Assembly (NCBI RefSeq): GCF_009697385.1
Contig: NZ_VUNL01000008.1
Span: 1-64,000 of the forward strand
Reading direction: 5' to 3'
DNA length: 64,000 nt
Source: Wylensekiella montiformis
Lineage (GTDB): Bacteria > Bacillota > Negativicutes > Selenomonadales > Selenomonadaceae
The notes below the pieces were generated by a model. The model ran no database searches. It saw nothing but the letters and a program-made list of their open reading frames with translations, and was not told the origin of the DNA. Positions 9,478 through 18,070 of the stretch are shown here, piece after piece. Position numbers and translations under genes: made by a program. Position 1 is the stretch's first letter. Each line of letters opens with the position of its first letter.

Positions 9478-11529
9478 TTACAGAACAATTTTCGTAAAAT
9501 CAGCCACGCGGCCGATCAGCAGATCCGTTGCCCTGAGCAGGCCAAGACGGTTTGCTTTGATTTTTTCATCCTTATCCATGACCATGACGCCGTCAAAAAA
9601 GGCATCAATCGGCCGGGAAAGTTCCGACAACGCATCGATGGCCCCTGTATAATCCTGCCCCGCAATCAGACTTTCCAGTGCACTTGCTGTAGAAGTATAA
9701 GCCTGATACAGACTCTTCTCCTCCTCTGCTGTGAAAAGCGATACATCCACATCGGCCGATCCAGCCTTTCTTGCCAGATTGGCAACACGTACAAAGGCCT
9801 GAATGTTAGCAGCCGCATCCTTTGTCGTCACAAAGCGGGACACAGCCTCAGCACGCAGACTGACAGCATACAGGTCATCCACGTTTTCCAGAACGGCATC
9901 CACTACATCATAGCGGACATGTTCCAACACATTTTTAAGACGCAGACGCATGAAGTCAGCCACATCGCTCTGCATTTTGGCACGAGCGTTTCCGTCCATA
10001 ATGCCATAAAGATCCATCGACTTTTCTACGACCTTTGACATGCTGAGCGTCTGTCCGGCCTCGATCATCATATTCACCAGTCCCAGTGCCTGCCGGCGCA
10101 GCGCAAAAGGATCCTGAGACCCCGTCGGTATCTTGCCTCGGCTAAAGGTCCCCACAATCGTATCTATTTTGTCTGCCGCCGAAACGATGCGGCCAGCATC
10201 GCTCTGTGGCTGGCTGTCACCAGCGAAGCGCGGCATGTAATGCTCGTCAATGGCGATGGCAACCTTCTCACACTCACCGTCGAGTTTTGCATACTCACGG
10301 CCCATAATGCCCTGCAATTCCGTGAATTCCTGAACCATTCCCGTAACGAGATCTGCCTTACAGAGAAGCGCCGCACGTTTGGCATGCTTATGCGTCTTCT
10401 CATCTGCGCCGATTTCATCCGCAATGAAATCGGCCAGCTGCATCAGCCGTTCAGACTTATCATACATAGTGCCAAGTCCCTGCTGGAATACCACGGTCTT
10501 AAGCTTCTCGCGATGCTCCTCCAAACTCTTCTTGCGGTCCTCATCAAAAAAGAACTGGGCATCAGCCAGACGGGCACGGAGCACGCGCTCATTTCCGTGC
10601 TGGACGGTTTCAAGGTATTCCTTTCCGCCATTGCGTACCGTGATGAAGAGCGGCATCAGGCTTCCGTCAGCAGCCTTGACCGGAAAATACCGCTGATGAT
10701 CGCGCATCGGCGTAATGACCGCTTCCGGCGGAAGCTTCAGATATTTTTCTTCGAATCTTCCGCACAGCGCTGTCGGATACTCGACAAGATACAGCACCTC
10801 TTCCAGCAAATCTTCTGTGATCTCCGCTGTCCCGCCATGTTCCCGGGCCACGGCTTCGATCTGTTCACGAATCATCGCCTTTCTTTTGTCCGGATCGACA
10901 ATGACCGAATGTTCCTCACAGGCTGCTTCATAGCTGCCGGCATCGGCAATCTCAAAATCACCGCTGGACAGGAAGCGGTGTCCGCGAGATATACGGCCGG
11001 ACCGCACTTCTGCCACTTCAAAGGGAACGATCTCTCCGCCGTAAAGGGCGACAATCCAGCGCAGCGGACGAATAAACTTAAAATCTAAATCAGCCCAGCG
11101 CATATTATTGGGGAAAGTCAGCCCGCAGATAAGCTCTTTCAGAATATCTCTCAACAGATCTGCCGTCTCCCGGCCCTTCTCATGAACGACGGCATAAACA
11201 TAGCCGTCCTTGACCACGAGATCCTGCGGTGCAACATGCTGTCCGCGGGCAAAGCCCTGAGCCGCTTTGGTCGGATTGCCATCCGCATCAAAGGCAATCT
11301 GAACAGACGGGCCGCGGTTCTCACTGGAAACGTCTGCCTGTTTTTCCGCAAGATCTTTGACCAGCAGTGCGGTACGGCGCGGCGTACCAAGCGTACGAAC
11401 GCTGCCGAACGCGATGCGGTTGTCCTGAAATGCCTGTCTGGCATTTTCCTTCAGCTGGGCAAGGATGCCCGGCATGACATGGGCCGGAACCTCCTCCGTG
11501 CCAATCTCTAGTAACAAATCCTTGCTCAT
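9478..11529 (-). CDS. glyS: glycyl-tRNA synthetase beta subunit
   Basis: Beta chain of the bacterial alpha2beta2 glycyl-tRNA synthetase; it provides tRNA binding and works with GlyQ. About 683 residues, normal for the family. The N-terminus has LLLEIGTEEVPAHVMPG. An HD-like central region contains AALLCKADLVTGMVQEF and GREYAKLDGE. The C-terminal anticodon-binding region includes FFDGVMVMDKDEKIKANRL. The ATG at 11529 comes two bases after the glyQ stop, with AGGGGAG upstream inside glyQ, so the two are translated together and share the glycine T-box. Confidence 0.96.
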   Translation of the reverse strand: MSKDLLLEIGTEEVPAHVMPGILAQLKENARQAFQDNRIAFGSVRTLGTPRRTALLVKDLAEKQADVSSENRGPSVQIAFDADGNPTKAAQGFARGQHVAPQDLVVKDGYVYAVVHEKGRETADLLRDILKELICGLTFPNNMRWADLDFKFIRPLRWIVALYGGEIVPFEVAEVRSGRISRGHRFLSSGDFEIADAGSYEAACEEHSVIVDPDKRKAMIREQIEAVAREHGGTAEITEDLLEEVLYLVEYPTALCGRFEEKYLKLPPEAVITPMRDHQRYFPVKAADGSLMPLFITVRNGGKEYLETVQHGNERVLRARLADAQFFFDEDRKKSLEEHREKLKTVVFQQGLGTMYDKSERLMQLADFIADEIGADEKTHKHAKRAALLCKADLVTGMVQEFTELQGIMGREYAKLDGECEKVAIAIDEHYMPRFAGDSQPQSDAGRIVSAADKIDTIVGTFSRGKIPTGSQDPFALRRQALGLVNMMIEAGQTLSMSKVVEKSMDLYGIMDGNARAKMQSDVADFMRLRLKNVLEHVRYDVVDAVLENVDDLYAVSLRAEAVSRFVTTKDAAANIQAFVRVANLARKAGSADVDVSLFTAEEEKSLYQAYTSTASALESLIAGQDYTGAIDALSELSRPIDAFFDGVMVMDKDEKIKANRLGLLRATDLLIGRVADFTKIVL

Positions 11530-11531
11530 GC

Positions 11532-12410
11532 TCACTTCTCCCCTCTATGCAACATCGGATAGCCCAGCTCTTCACGCTGCTTTAGATAACATTCGGCGCA
11601 AAGACGGGCCAGCTTGCGGACACGACCGATGAATGCAGTACGCTGCGAAACGGAAATCGCACCGCGTGCATCCAGCAGATTAAATGTATGCGAGCACTTG
11701 AGCACATAATCATAAGCCGGATGAACATATCCTTCAGCAATGACACGAACAGCCTCTGCTTCGTATTTGTCAAAGAGCTCAAACAGAAGCGCTTCATCGG
11801 AAAGTTCAAACGCGTAGACCGACTGCTCATACTCATTTTGATGGAAGACATCCCCGTACGTATAATCATCCGTCCACTGAATGTCATAGACATTTTCGAC
11901 TCCCTGAATATACATCGCCAAACGCTCCAGCCCATACGTAATTTCTGAAGCAACCGGTTTGATATCCTGACTGCCGACTTGCTGAAAATACGTGAACTGC
12001 GTAATCTCCATCCCATCGAGCCAGACTTCCCAGCCAAGGCCCCAAGCCCCCAGCGTAGGAGACTCCCAGTTATCTTCCACGAAGCGGATATCATGCTGGC
12101 GGGGGTCAATACCGAGACGCTCCAGACTTTCCAGATAAAGCTCCTGAATATTATTGGGAGAAGGCTTCATGATTACCTGAAACTGATGATGCTGATACAG
12201 ACGGTTCGGATTGTCGCCATAGCGCCCGTCAGCCGGTCTGCGGGACGGCTCCACATAAGCGACATGCCAGGGTTCAGGCCCCAGCACGCGCAAAAACGTA
12301 GACGGGTTCATCGTACCGGCGCCTTTTTCCACATCATACGGTTCTGCCAGAATACAGCCCTGCTCCGACCAAAATTTTTGCAGAGCCAGGATAATTTCCT
12401 GAAACTTCAT
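11532..12410 (-). CDS. glyQ: glycyl-tRNA synthetase alpha subunit
   Basis: Catalytic chain that activates glycine. 292 residues. Recognisable are [17 protein letters not shown] at the N-terminus and the block [20 protein letters not shown], followed by [34 protein letters not shown] is also diagnostic. ATG 12410 is preceded by AGAGGAG. The upstream T-box leader makes expression depend on uncharged tRNA-Gly. Confidence 0.97.
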   Translation of the reverse strand: MKFQEIILALQKFWSEQGCILAEPYDVEKGAGTMNPSTFLRVLGPEPWHVAYVEPSRRPADGRYGDNPNRLYQHHQFQVIMKPSPNNIQELYLESLERLGIDPRQHDIRFVEDNWESPTLGAWGLGWEVWLDGMEITQFTYFQQVGSQDIKPVASEITYGLERLAMYIQGVENVYDIQWTDDYTYGDVFHQNEYEQSVYAFELSDEALLFELFDKYEAEAVRVIAEGYVHPAYDYVLKCSHTFNLLDARGAISVSQRTAFIGRVRKLARLCAECYLKQREELGYPMLHRGEK

Positions 12411-12459
12411 GGGAACAACTCCTCTTCTGAATAAATCTGCTACGGAAACAAACAAAAAA

Positions 12460-12660
12460 GTCTCGTCCCGTAACGTTATCGTTACAGGGACGAGACCTGA
12501 TATTCAGTATCCCGCGGTTCCACCCTGATTGGTTTCCCGTGACAGGAAGCCCACCTCATACTATCGGGTTCCGCTCCAAAGTGCCTTTTCATCTCCTTGG
12601 CGACCTCTCACTGCCGTCGCCTCGCTGAAGGGTGAGACTACTTTATCTTCTTCATCGCTG
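12460..12660 (-). promoter_or_regulatory. T-box leader (glycine) upstream of glyQS
   Basis: On the minus strand the leader has Stem I with an AAGTA element and a 3' specifier loop GAAAA-GGC-A; GGC (12585-12583) is a glycine codon. The T-box AGGGTGGAACCGCGGG is at 12526-12511. Its TGGA would pair with NCCA ending in U73, the discriminator base of bacterial tRNA-Gly. The terminator stem GTCTCGTCCC/GGGACGAGAC (12460-12496) is followed by a T run. Uncharged tRNA-Gly should stabilise the antiterminator. Confidence 0.93.
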
Positions 12661-12666
12661 ATTACG

Positions 12667-12695
12667 AGTTTAGCAAAACCCTGACCGCTTGTCAA
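12667..12695 (-). promoter_or_regulatory. sigma-A promoter of glyQS
   Basis: On the minus strand: TTGACA (12695-12690), 17-base spacer, TAAACT (12672-12667). It is positioned to start the T-box leader near 12660. Confidence 0.8.
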
Positions 12696-12707
12696 CCATC
12701 CTGTTTC

Positions 12708-13436
12708 TCATAGCTGGCGGATAAAAGCCAAAGATTTCATTGGCCGGCCGAGCAATGCCTGAAGATGCTCCAGCAAAAGCTGTTCCGCCCGCACCAAAAG
12801 TTCGGAGCGAATTTTGACAGGCTTATCCTCCTGCCAGTCAAAATCACGCAGATGTAAAATGAACTGCCTCAGATCCTCCGGAAATTCCATCGCGGCCTGT
12901 TCTCTGCATCCAGCGCAGAGAACACCGCCGGCCGAAGGAAGGAAATACGCATCCCCTTCTATGCTCTTGCCGCAATGAACGCAATGTTCATAGCGAAGCT
13001 GCATCCCCGTATATTCCATCAGCTGATAGACTGCGGCGACGGCCGTCACACGCGGATTGCGCTGCCCGAATGCCTGCAGGATGGCCAGAAGCCGATCGAA
13101 TATTTCCGGTTCCGGCTGTCCTTCAGGCAGGAACTCCCGCAAAAACTCCGCTACAAAGCTGCCATAGGCCATCACCGTAAGATCTTCGCTGAGTTTGCGG
13201 TAATGATGCCGGAGTGTACACTGCCGTACCGTATCCACGCGCTTTCCCTCAGACAGCTGAAGCTCCAGTTGCGAGAACATCTGCATGCCGGCGGCCAGTG
13301 GACTGCGCGGCCTGCGGCAGCCAAACGCCGCCGCCTGTACCAGTCCGCGCTCCCGGGTAAAAAAGGTCATCATCTTATCCGCTTCGCCCCAGTTCTTCGC
13401 ACCGAGCACTACCGCCGCTGTCCGATAGAGCGCCAT
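12708..13436 (-). CDS. recO: DNA repair protein RecO
   Basis: RecFOR-pathway mediator that loads RecA on SSB-coated DNA. 242 residues. An N-terminal OB-fold (YRTAAVVLGAKNWGEADKMM, about 1-80) is followed by a helical domain and a four-cysteine zinc site (CVHC ... CAGC, about 145-175). ATG 13436 has AAGGAG eight bases upstream, inside the end of the DUF502 gene. It ends the phoH-ybeY-era-DUF502-recO run. Confidence 0.92.
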   Translation of the reverse strand: MALYRTAAVVLGAKNWGEADKMMTFFTRERGLVQAAAFGCRRPRSPLAAGMQMFSQLELQLSEGKRVDTVRQCTLRHHYRKLSEDLTVMAYGSFVAEFLREFLPEGQPEPEIFDRLLAILQAFGQRNPRVTAVAAVYQLMEYTGMQLRYEHCVHCGKSIEGDAYFLPSAGGVLCAGCREQAAMEFPEDLRQFILHLRDFDWQEDKPVKIRSELLVRAEQLLLEHLQALLGRPMKSLAFIRQL

Positions 13437-13441
13437 CCCTG

Positions 13442-14101
13442 TCACTCCTTCTTTTTATCCGGTTTCCGGGCTGCCGCCGAGGAACGCACAGCGGCATCAT
13501 CATGAACAAGACGCTTCGGCATAACCGCCCCCGCCGTCAGCATATATTGCAGCGCCGACTCACTGCTTATATCCAAATAAATCACGTCCTTTTTCAAGAC
13601 AAAGAGATTCGTCCCTGATGTCATGTTAAGACTCCAGGGAACAAAAACACAGACGTAATCATCCCCCAGAGTTTCTTTCAGCATCTGCGGCACATCAGCC
13701 ATAATAAACCCCAGTGCCTTGGACTGATGAAAGGGGACCAGCACGACATGGTCAAACATATTGTTCGATTCAAATACAGCGGTAGACAAATGCTTTACGC
13801 TGTTATAGATGAATTTGACCACCGGTATTTTCCCCAGCAGCGTCTCACCGACACGAATCATCCGGCGCATTACCCAATAGGAGGAAAGCCATCCGACCAA
13901 ATATATGCCGAGCAGCAGCGTGACAATCCCCATTCCCGGAAAGTAGAACGGCAAATGTTTGCCTAGAACGCCTTCCGTAAAATGAAGCGTCTCCTCAATA
14001 ACAAAAAAAGTAATGGCCAGAGGAACAAGCAGAATAAGCCCGTTGATGAAACGGCGTGAAATCTTCTTTGACAAGCTGCCGGACCGCTTTTTTTCGTTCA
14101 T
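13442..14101 (-). CDS. DUF502-family membrane protein
   Basis: 219 residues. Two hydrophobic segments, FINGLILLVPLAITFFVI (about 17-35) and GIVTLLLGIYLVGWLSSYWV (about 57-76), precede a soluble domain containing PVVKFIYNSVKHLS and HVVLVPFH. This is the usual DUF502 pattern; its biochemical role is not known. Its ATG overlaps the era stop (ATGA), so it is translationally coupled between era and recO. The basic C-terminus (KPDKKKE) suggests a cytoplasmic tail. Confidence 0.85.
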   Translation of the reverse strand: MNEKKRSGSLSKKISRRFINGLILLVPLAITFFVIEETLHFTEGVLGKHLPFYFPGMGIVTLLLGIYLVGWLSSYWVMRRMIRVGETLLGKIPVVKFIYNSVKHLSTAVFESNNMFDHVVLVPFHQSKALGFIMADVPQMLKETLGDDYVCVFVPWSLNMTSGTNLFVLKKDVIYLDISSESALQYMLTAGAVMPKRLVHDDAAVRSSAAARKPDKKKE

Positions 14102-15003
14102 CGCTCCTCACCGAACCCAAAATTACGCAAAATTCCATCCCGATCCCGCCAGTCCTTGCGGACCTTGACCCAAAGATCCAGAAACACCTTCGAGCCGAGC
14201 AAATTCTGAATATCCGCACGGGCCAGCGCACCGATTTCCTTCAGCATCGTTCCCTTTGCCCCGATAATAATGCCCTTCTGCGAATCCCGTTCTACATAAA
14301 TGGTCGCCCGGATATACACATCGTCATTCGGCCGCGTCGTCATTTCATCGACCTCCACGGCCACAGCATGCGGTATTTCATCGCGTGTCAGATGCAGCAC
14401 CTTCTCGCGAACCAGCTCCGCCACGATCAGACGTTCCGGCTGATCGGTGATCATATCCTCCGGATAATACTGAGGCCCTTCCGGGAGATACTTCTTGATC
14501 TCATCCAGCAGACTGTCCAAATTTACTTGCTCCGCCGCTGAAATCGGCACGACGCCAGCAAACGAATATTTCCCCGTATAATGCGAAATGATGGGCAAAG
14601 CCTGCTCCTTATCAATGAGATCCAGCTTATTGACCACCAGAATAACCGGCTTCATCGTTGCCTGAAGGCGTTCAAGTATATAGAACTCGCCCGGCCCCAT
14701 CTTTTCTGTAGCATCGACCACAAAAAGGATGGCATCCACTTCCTTCAGCGTTCCCTCTGCCGCTTTGACCATATACTCTCCGAGCTTATGCCGCGGCTTA
14801 TGGATGCCGGGCGTATCCAAAAAGACGATCTGTGCATCCGGCTGGGTCAAAATACACAAGATCCGGGTCCGCGTCGTCTGTGGTTTATCGCTCATAATGG
14901 CGATTTTTTGACCGATCAGCGTATTGACCAGCGTCGATTTTCCGACATTCGGACGCCCGATCACGGCGACAAATCCGGATTTATGCTGTTCATTCTTTTC
15001 CAT
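14098..15003 (-). CDS. era: GTPase Era
   Basis: 16S rRNA-binding GTPase needed for 30S subunit maturation. 301 residues. G motifs: GRPNVGKS (G1, about 16-23), DTPGIHKPRHKLG (G3), NKLD (G4) and SAAE (G5). The C-terminal KH domain contains GIIIGAKGTMLKEIG and QNLLGSKVFLDLWVKV. The order phoH-ybeY-era-recO is the conserved Firmicutes arrangement. Confidence 0.97.
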   Translation of the reverse strand: MEKNEQHKSGFVAVIGRPNVGKSTLVNTLIGQKIAIMSDKPQTTRTRILCILTQPDAQIVFLDTPGIHKPRHKLGEYMVKAAEGTLKEVDAILFVVDATEKMGPGEFYILERLQATMKPVILVVNKLDLIDKEQALPIISHYTGKYSFAGVVPISAAEQVNLDSLLDEIKKYLPEGPQYYPEDMITDQPERLIVAELVREKVLHLTRDEIPHAVAVEVDEMTTRPNDDVYIRATIYVERDSQKGIIIGAKGTMLKEIGALARADIQNLLGSKVFLDLWVKVRKDWRDRDGILRNFGFGEER

Positions 15004-15012
15004 ATCGTTTCC

Positions 15013-15477
15013 TCACTCTCTGGGTATCCCCAGCTTTTCCATCACAAAGCGCTGCTCTGCTTCCATCTCCCTGCGCTCATCCTCTTCCATGTGATCATAA
15101 CCAAGCAGGTGCAACATACCGTGGACAGTCAAAAAAGCCATTTCCCGGCGAACGCTGTGTCCATAGTCCTCCGCCTGCTCCTCCGCTCGTTCTACCGAAA
15201 TCACCAGATCTCCAAGAATATTCACATCCATTCCGCCGGTTACTTCCGGTTCCTCACTCTCATTGAGCGCAAAGGACAGCACATCGGTAGGACGGTCTAT
15301 TCCTCGGTACTGCCGATTCAACTGATGAATATAGTCATTATCGGTCAGTGTAACGCTCACCTCGCCGTTTTCCACGCCATAAAGCTTTGCTGTCGTCTCT
15401 GCAGCCGTCCTGACGTTATCGATGTATGCCGGAGGAACGGTCAGTGTCTCCGGATAAATACGGATGATAGCTTCCAT
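15013..15477 (-). CDS. ybeY: endoribonuclease YbeY
   Basis: Single-strand-specific metalloendonuclease in 16S rRNA 3'-end maturation and ribosome quality control. 154 residues. The zinc motif HGMLHLLGYDH is near residues 115-125; RPTDVLSFALNE and LGDLVISVERA are also diagnostic. ATG 15477 starts just after the phoH stop, with AGGAG in the end of phoH. It is followed by era after 9 bases. Confidence 0.95.
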   Translation of the reverse strand: MEAIIRIYPETLTVPPAYIDNVRTAAETTAKLYGVENGEVSVTLTDNDYIHQLNRQYRGIDRPTDVLSFALNESEEPEVTGGMDVNILGDLVISVERAEEQAEDYGHSVRREMAFLTVHGMLHLLGYDHMEEDERREMEAEQRFVMEKLGIPRE

Positions 15478-15480
15478 CAC

Positions 15481-16494
15481 TTACTCCTGTCCTTCCTTCT
15501 TCCGTGAAGCCGGAGAAGCGGATGTCCGCTTTTTCTCCGATTCCCAGGCTCCATACGCTTCGACAATGCGCGTGACCACATCATGACGGATGACATCGAG
15601 CGGGGCCATCCGCACCACGCCAATCCCTTTAACGCCGTCGAGAATTCGGGCCGCTTCGCGCAGACCGGACACTGCGCCGCGCGGCAGATCAATCTGCCCC
15701 AGATCCCCCGTAACGACCATCCTTGAACCAAAGCCCAGACGAGTCAAAAACATCTTCATTTGGCGGCTCGTCGTATTCTGCGCTTCATCCAGAATGACAA
15801 ACGCATCCTCCAGCGTGCGCCCGCGCATATAGGCCAGCGGCGCAACTTCAATGATCCCCTTGGTCATAAATTTCCGATACGTATCCTGCCCCAGAATATC
15901 CTGCAATGCATCATAAAGAGGACGCAGATACGGGTCAACCTTATCCTGCAGATCTCCGGGAAGGAATCCCAGCCGTTCCCCGGCTTCAACAGCCGGACGC
16001 GTCAGAATGATCCTCCGCACCTCCCGGTTGCGAAGCGCCGCCACGGCCATGACCACGGCCAAATAGGTTTTTCCCGTACCAGCCGGACCAATGCCGAATG
16101 TAATTTCATTACGACGTATGGCATCCAAGTACAACCGCTGTCCCAAGGTTTTGGGCCGCACATGGCGTCCGCGCGACGTTACTAAAATCGTATCCCCAAA
16201 CAGCATATGCAGTGCCTCTGCCCGGCCGCCCTTCACCAAACCGATGCCATAGCGCACCTCATGCATCGTGATCAGTGTTCCCTGACGATAAAGATACTGC
16301 AGCTCTTCCAATACCTTTGCTGCTTGTTCCACCTCGGCACCATCACCTGATAGCTCAATGCGGTCGCCCCGACTGATAAACTGGCAAGCAAAACTGTCCC
16401 GCATCAGCTGAAGGAACTCATCCCGTTCCCCCAGCAGCGCATACGCTTCTTTATGATTCTCAAAGAGAATTTGTTTCTCCAATGCCTGCTGCAA
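15481..16494 (-). CDS. phoH: PhoH-like ATPase
   Basis: P-loop ATPase with an N-terminal KH-like region (about 1-75); the cellular role is probably RNA-related. 337 residues. Walker A GPAGTGKT is at about 139-146 and Walker B FVILDEAQN at about 235; GDLGQIDLP follows. The start is TTG 16494, nine bases after AGGTGA. It heads the ybeY-era operon and has a long structured leader behind its own promoter. The C-terminus carries an extra basic tail (KKRTSASPASRKKEGQE). Confidence 0.92.
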   Translation of the reverse strand: MQQALEKQILFENHKEAYALLGERDEFLQLMRDSFACQFISRGDRIELSGDGAEVEQAAKVLEELQYLYRQGTLITMHEVRYGIGLVKGGRAEALHMLFGDTILVTSRGRHVRPKTLGQRLYLDAIRRNEITFGIGPAGTGKTYLAVVMAVAALRNREVRRIILTRPAVEAGERLGFLPGDLQDKVDPYLRPLYDALQDILGQDTYRKFMTKGIIEVAPLAYMRGRTLEDAFVILDEAQNTTSRQMKMFLTRLGFGSRMVVTGDLGQIDLPRGAVSGLREAARILDGVKGIGVVRMAPLDVIRHDVVTRIVEAYGAWESEKKRTSASPASRKKEGQE

Positions 16495-16499
16495 AGAAT

Positions 16500-16671
16500 G
16501 TATTCACCTGCTTCTTTCTTCCTGTACTTATAAAGTGAGACTTATTCAAAGAGGAGGTCACTCCCTCTGAATCCAGCCGAACTTATCCAAGGCTTTCGAG
16601 ACGCTTATCTCCCGCCTGAAGAGTGGGAGTCTTAGCGACCCTTAGCATCGGATAAAAACCGATACAAACTC
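16500..16671 (-). promoter_or_regulatory. structured untranslated leader of phoH, possible riboregulator or IS200/IS605-type end
   Basis: About 170 transcribed, non-coding bases lie between the phoH promoter and its start. On the minus strand the leader holds a stem ATCGG-loop-CCGAT near 16650-16665, CTCCCACTCTTCAGGCGGGAG near 16603-16630, then TAAGCGTCTCGAAAGCC, and AGAGGGAGTGACCTCCTCT near 16550-16570. I do not recognise a named riboswitch. The second hairpin resembles the subterminal hairpins of IS200/IS605 elements, so a transposon scar is an alternative. Confidence 0.4.
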
Positions 16672-16699
16672 ATTGTACTATGAACCATCGATAAGTCAA
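16672..16699 (-). promoter_or_regulatory. sigma-A promoter of the phoH operon
   Basis: On the minus strand: TTGACT (16699-16694), 16-base spacer, TACAAT (16677-16672). Confidence 0.65.
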
Positions 16700-16748
16700 G
16701 AAAAAGCCTTTTCTCATTCGTCATTGTCGTCCAATAAAGTTTGCTCGG

Positions 16749-16777
16749 TTGACTGTAAACTTCATTCATTTTATAAT
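16749..16777 (+). promoter_or_regulatory. sigma-A promoter of bioB
   Basis: TTGACT (16749-16754), 17 bases, TATAAT (16772-16777). GTTAACGATAAGTTTTAACC follows directly. It has two TTAAC-like elements and is loosely similar to half of a BirA operator, but the spacing does not fit the usual BirA palindrome, so regulation by biotin is only a guess. Confidence 0.7.
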
Positions 16778-16841
16778 GTTAACGATAAGTTTTAACCATT
16801 CTGTCTGTTCGGCAGATGTCTAAAAAAGCGAGGCTATCCTT

Positions 16842-17852
16842 ATGAAAATCACCAACATCCGGGTTCTTACCGATAACATTCTTGCAGGCCTGCGCCTTCA
16901 GCGCGGCGATGATTTTTCTCTTTTTCTCACCGCCCCCCTGCCGGAGCTTCAGGAAGGAGCCGCCCGTCTGCAGCGGCATTTCTGCGGCAACCATATTGAC
17001 TTTTGCACCATCATCAATGGACGCAGCGGACGATGCGGTGAAAACTGCAGATACTGCGCGCAGGCCTCCTGCCATCACACCGGCATTGATGAATACGATT
17101 TTCTCCCCAAAGAAGAAATCATCCGGAATGCCCGGGCCAATCAGGAAGCCGGCGCCAACCGCTTCGCGATTGTGACCTCTGGCCGCGCGCTTGCCGGAAA
17201 AGACTTTGAACAGGCCCTTGAAGCCTACAAGGAAATGCGGGACACGCTTTCCATTGATCTCTGCGCTTCCCACGGCCTGCTGACACGGGAGCAGTTCAAA
17301 CGTCTCCGCTCCGCTGGCGTCACAAGCTATCATCACAATATTGAAACATCCCGCCGCTTTTTCCCTCAGATCTGTACTTCGCATACCTACGACGACCGGA
17401 TCCGCACCATCCGGATCGCTCAGGAAGAGGGCTTCTGCGTCTGCTCCGGCGGAATCATCGGCATGGGCGAAACGTGGGAAGATCGGATCGACATGGCTGT
17501 GAGCCTGCATGAACTGGGCATTGAATCTATCCCGGTCAACGCACTGATGCCCATACCCGGAACAGGTCTGCAAAACCGTCCGCAGTTGTCCGGCGATGAA
17601 ATACTCCGCACGATTGCGATCTTCCGCTTCATCAACCCGACCGCCAACATACGCCTGGCTGCAGGGCGAAAGCTGCTCCCGGAAAACGGCGCCACCGCAT
17701 TAAAAGCCGGTGCTTCCGCATCCATTACGGGAAATATGCTGACCACGTCCGGCACCACCATCAAAGAAGACATGGAAATGTTGAAAAAGCTCGGGCTGAC
17801 CAATGCCGAAGAAGGATGCACGGCAGGCATGAACACCTGCGGCAGCCGCTGA
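16842..17852 (+). CDS. bioB: biotin synthase
   Basis: Radical-SAM enzyme that inserts sulfur into dethiobiotin. 336 residues. The SAM cluster motif CGENCRYCAQ is at about residues 65-74, with the [2Fe-2S] ligands expected further on (IDLCASHG, CVCSGGIIGMGE) and the diagnostic YHHNIETS. The family more often reads YNHN or YNVDTS here; this YHHN variant is common in clostridial BioB. No other biotin gene is adjacent, so it stands alone under its own promoter. Confidence 0.93.
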   Translation: MKITNIRVLTDNILAGLRLQRGDDFSLFLTAPLPELQEGAARLQRHFCGNHIDFCTIINGRSGRCGENCRYCAQASCHHTGIDEYDFLPKEEIIRNARANQEAGANRFAIVTSGRALAGKDFEQALEAYKEMRDTLSIDLCASHGLLTREQFKRLRSAGVTSYHHNIETSRRFFPQICTSHTYDDRIRTIRIAQEEGFCVCSGGIIGMGETWEDRIDMAVSLHELGIESIPVNALMPIPGTGLQNRPQLSGDEILRTIAIFRFINPTANIRLAAGRKLLPENGATALKAGASASITGNMLTTSGTTIKEDMEMLKKLGLTNAEEGCTAGMNTCGSR

Positions 17853-17899
17853 CAATCCGGACAGCCGGCATGATGAATAGGAAATCACGATAAAAAATA

Positions 17900-17923
17900 G
17901 GCGAACCGCCGCGGCGGTTCGCC
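17900..17923. terminator. perfect palindromic hairpin after bioB
   Basis: A 24-base perfect palindrome (GGCGAACCGCCG and its complement). The better T run is on the minus strand (ATTTTTTATC), while on the plus strand it is followed by TGAATCATAAAA. It probably ends bioB transcription. A second, weaker hairpin (AGTAAAGCT/AGCTTTACT) follows at 17938-17964. Confidence 0.65.
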
Positions 17924-18012
17924 TGAATCATAAAATGAGTAAAGCTAATTAGTTCAGCTTTACTATATGATATTTCATCCGTCCTGTCAACTACTATTTT
18001 CTCCCTCCCCCA

Positions 18013-18041
18013 TTGACTTATCACTCTTACCGTTGTAACAT
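18013..18041 (+). promoter_or_regulatory. promoter of the BASS transporter gene
   Basis: TTGACT (18013-18018), 17 bases, TAACAT (18036-18041), 30 bp before the start codon. Confidence 0.6.
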
Positions 18042-18070
18042 TGTAAACACTACAAAGGAAGGTGTTTTTC

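Noticed and set aside
16749-16800. BirA operator at bioB
   Set aside because: TTAAC elements are present but their spacing and sequence do not fit the BirA palindrome well.
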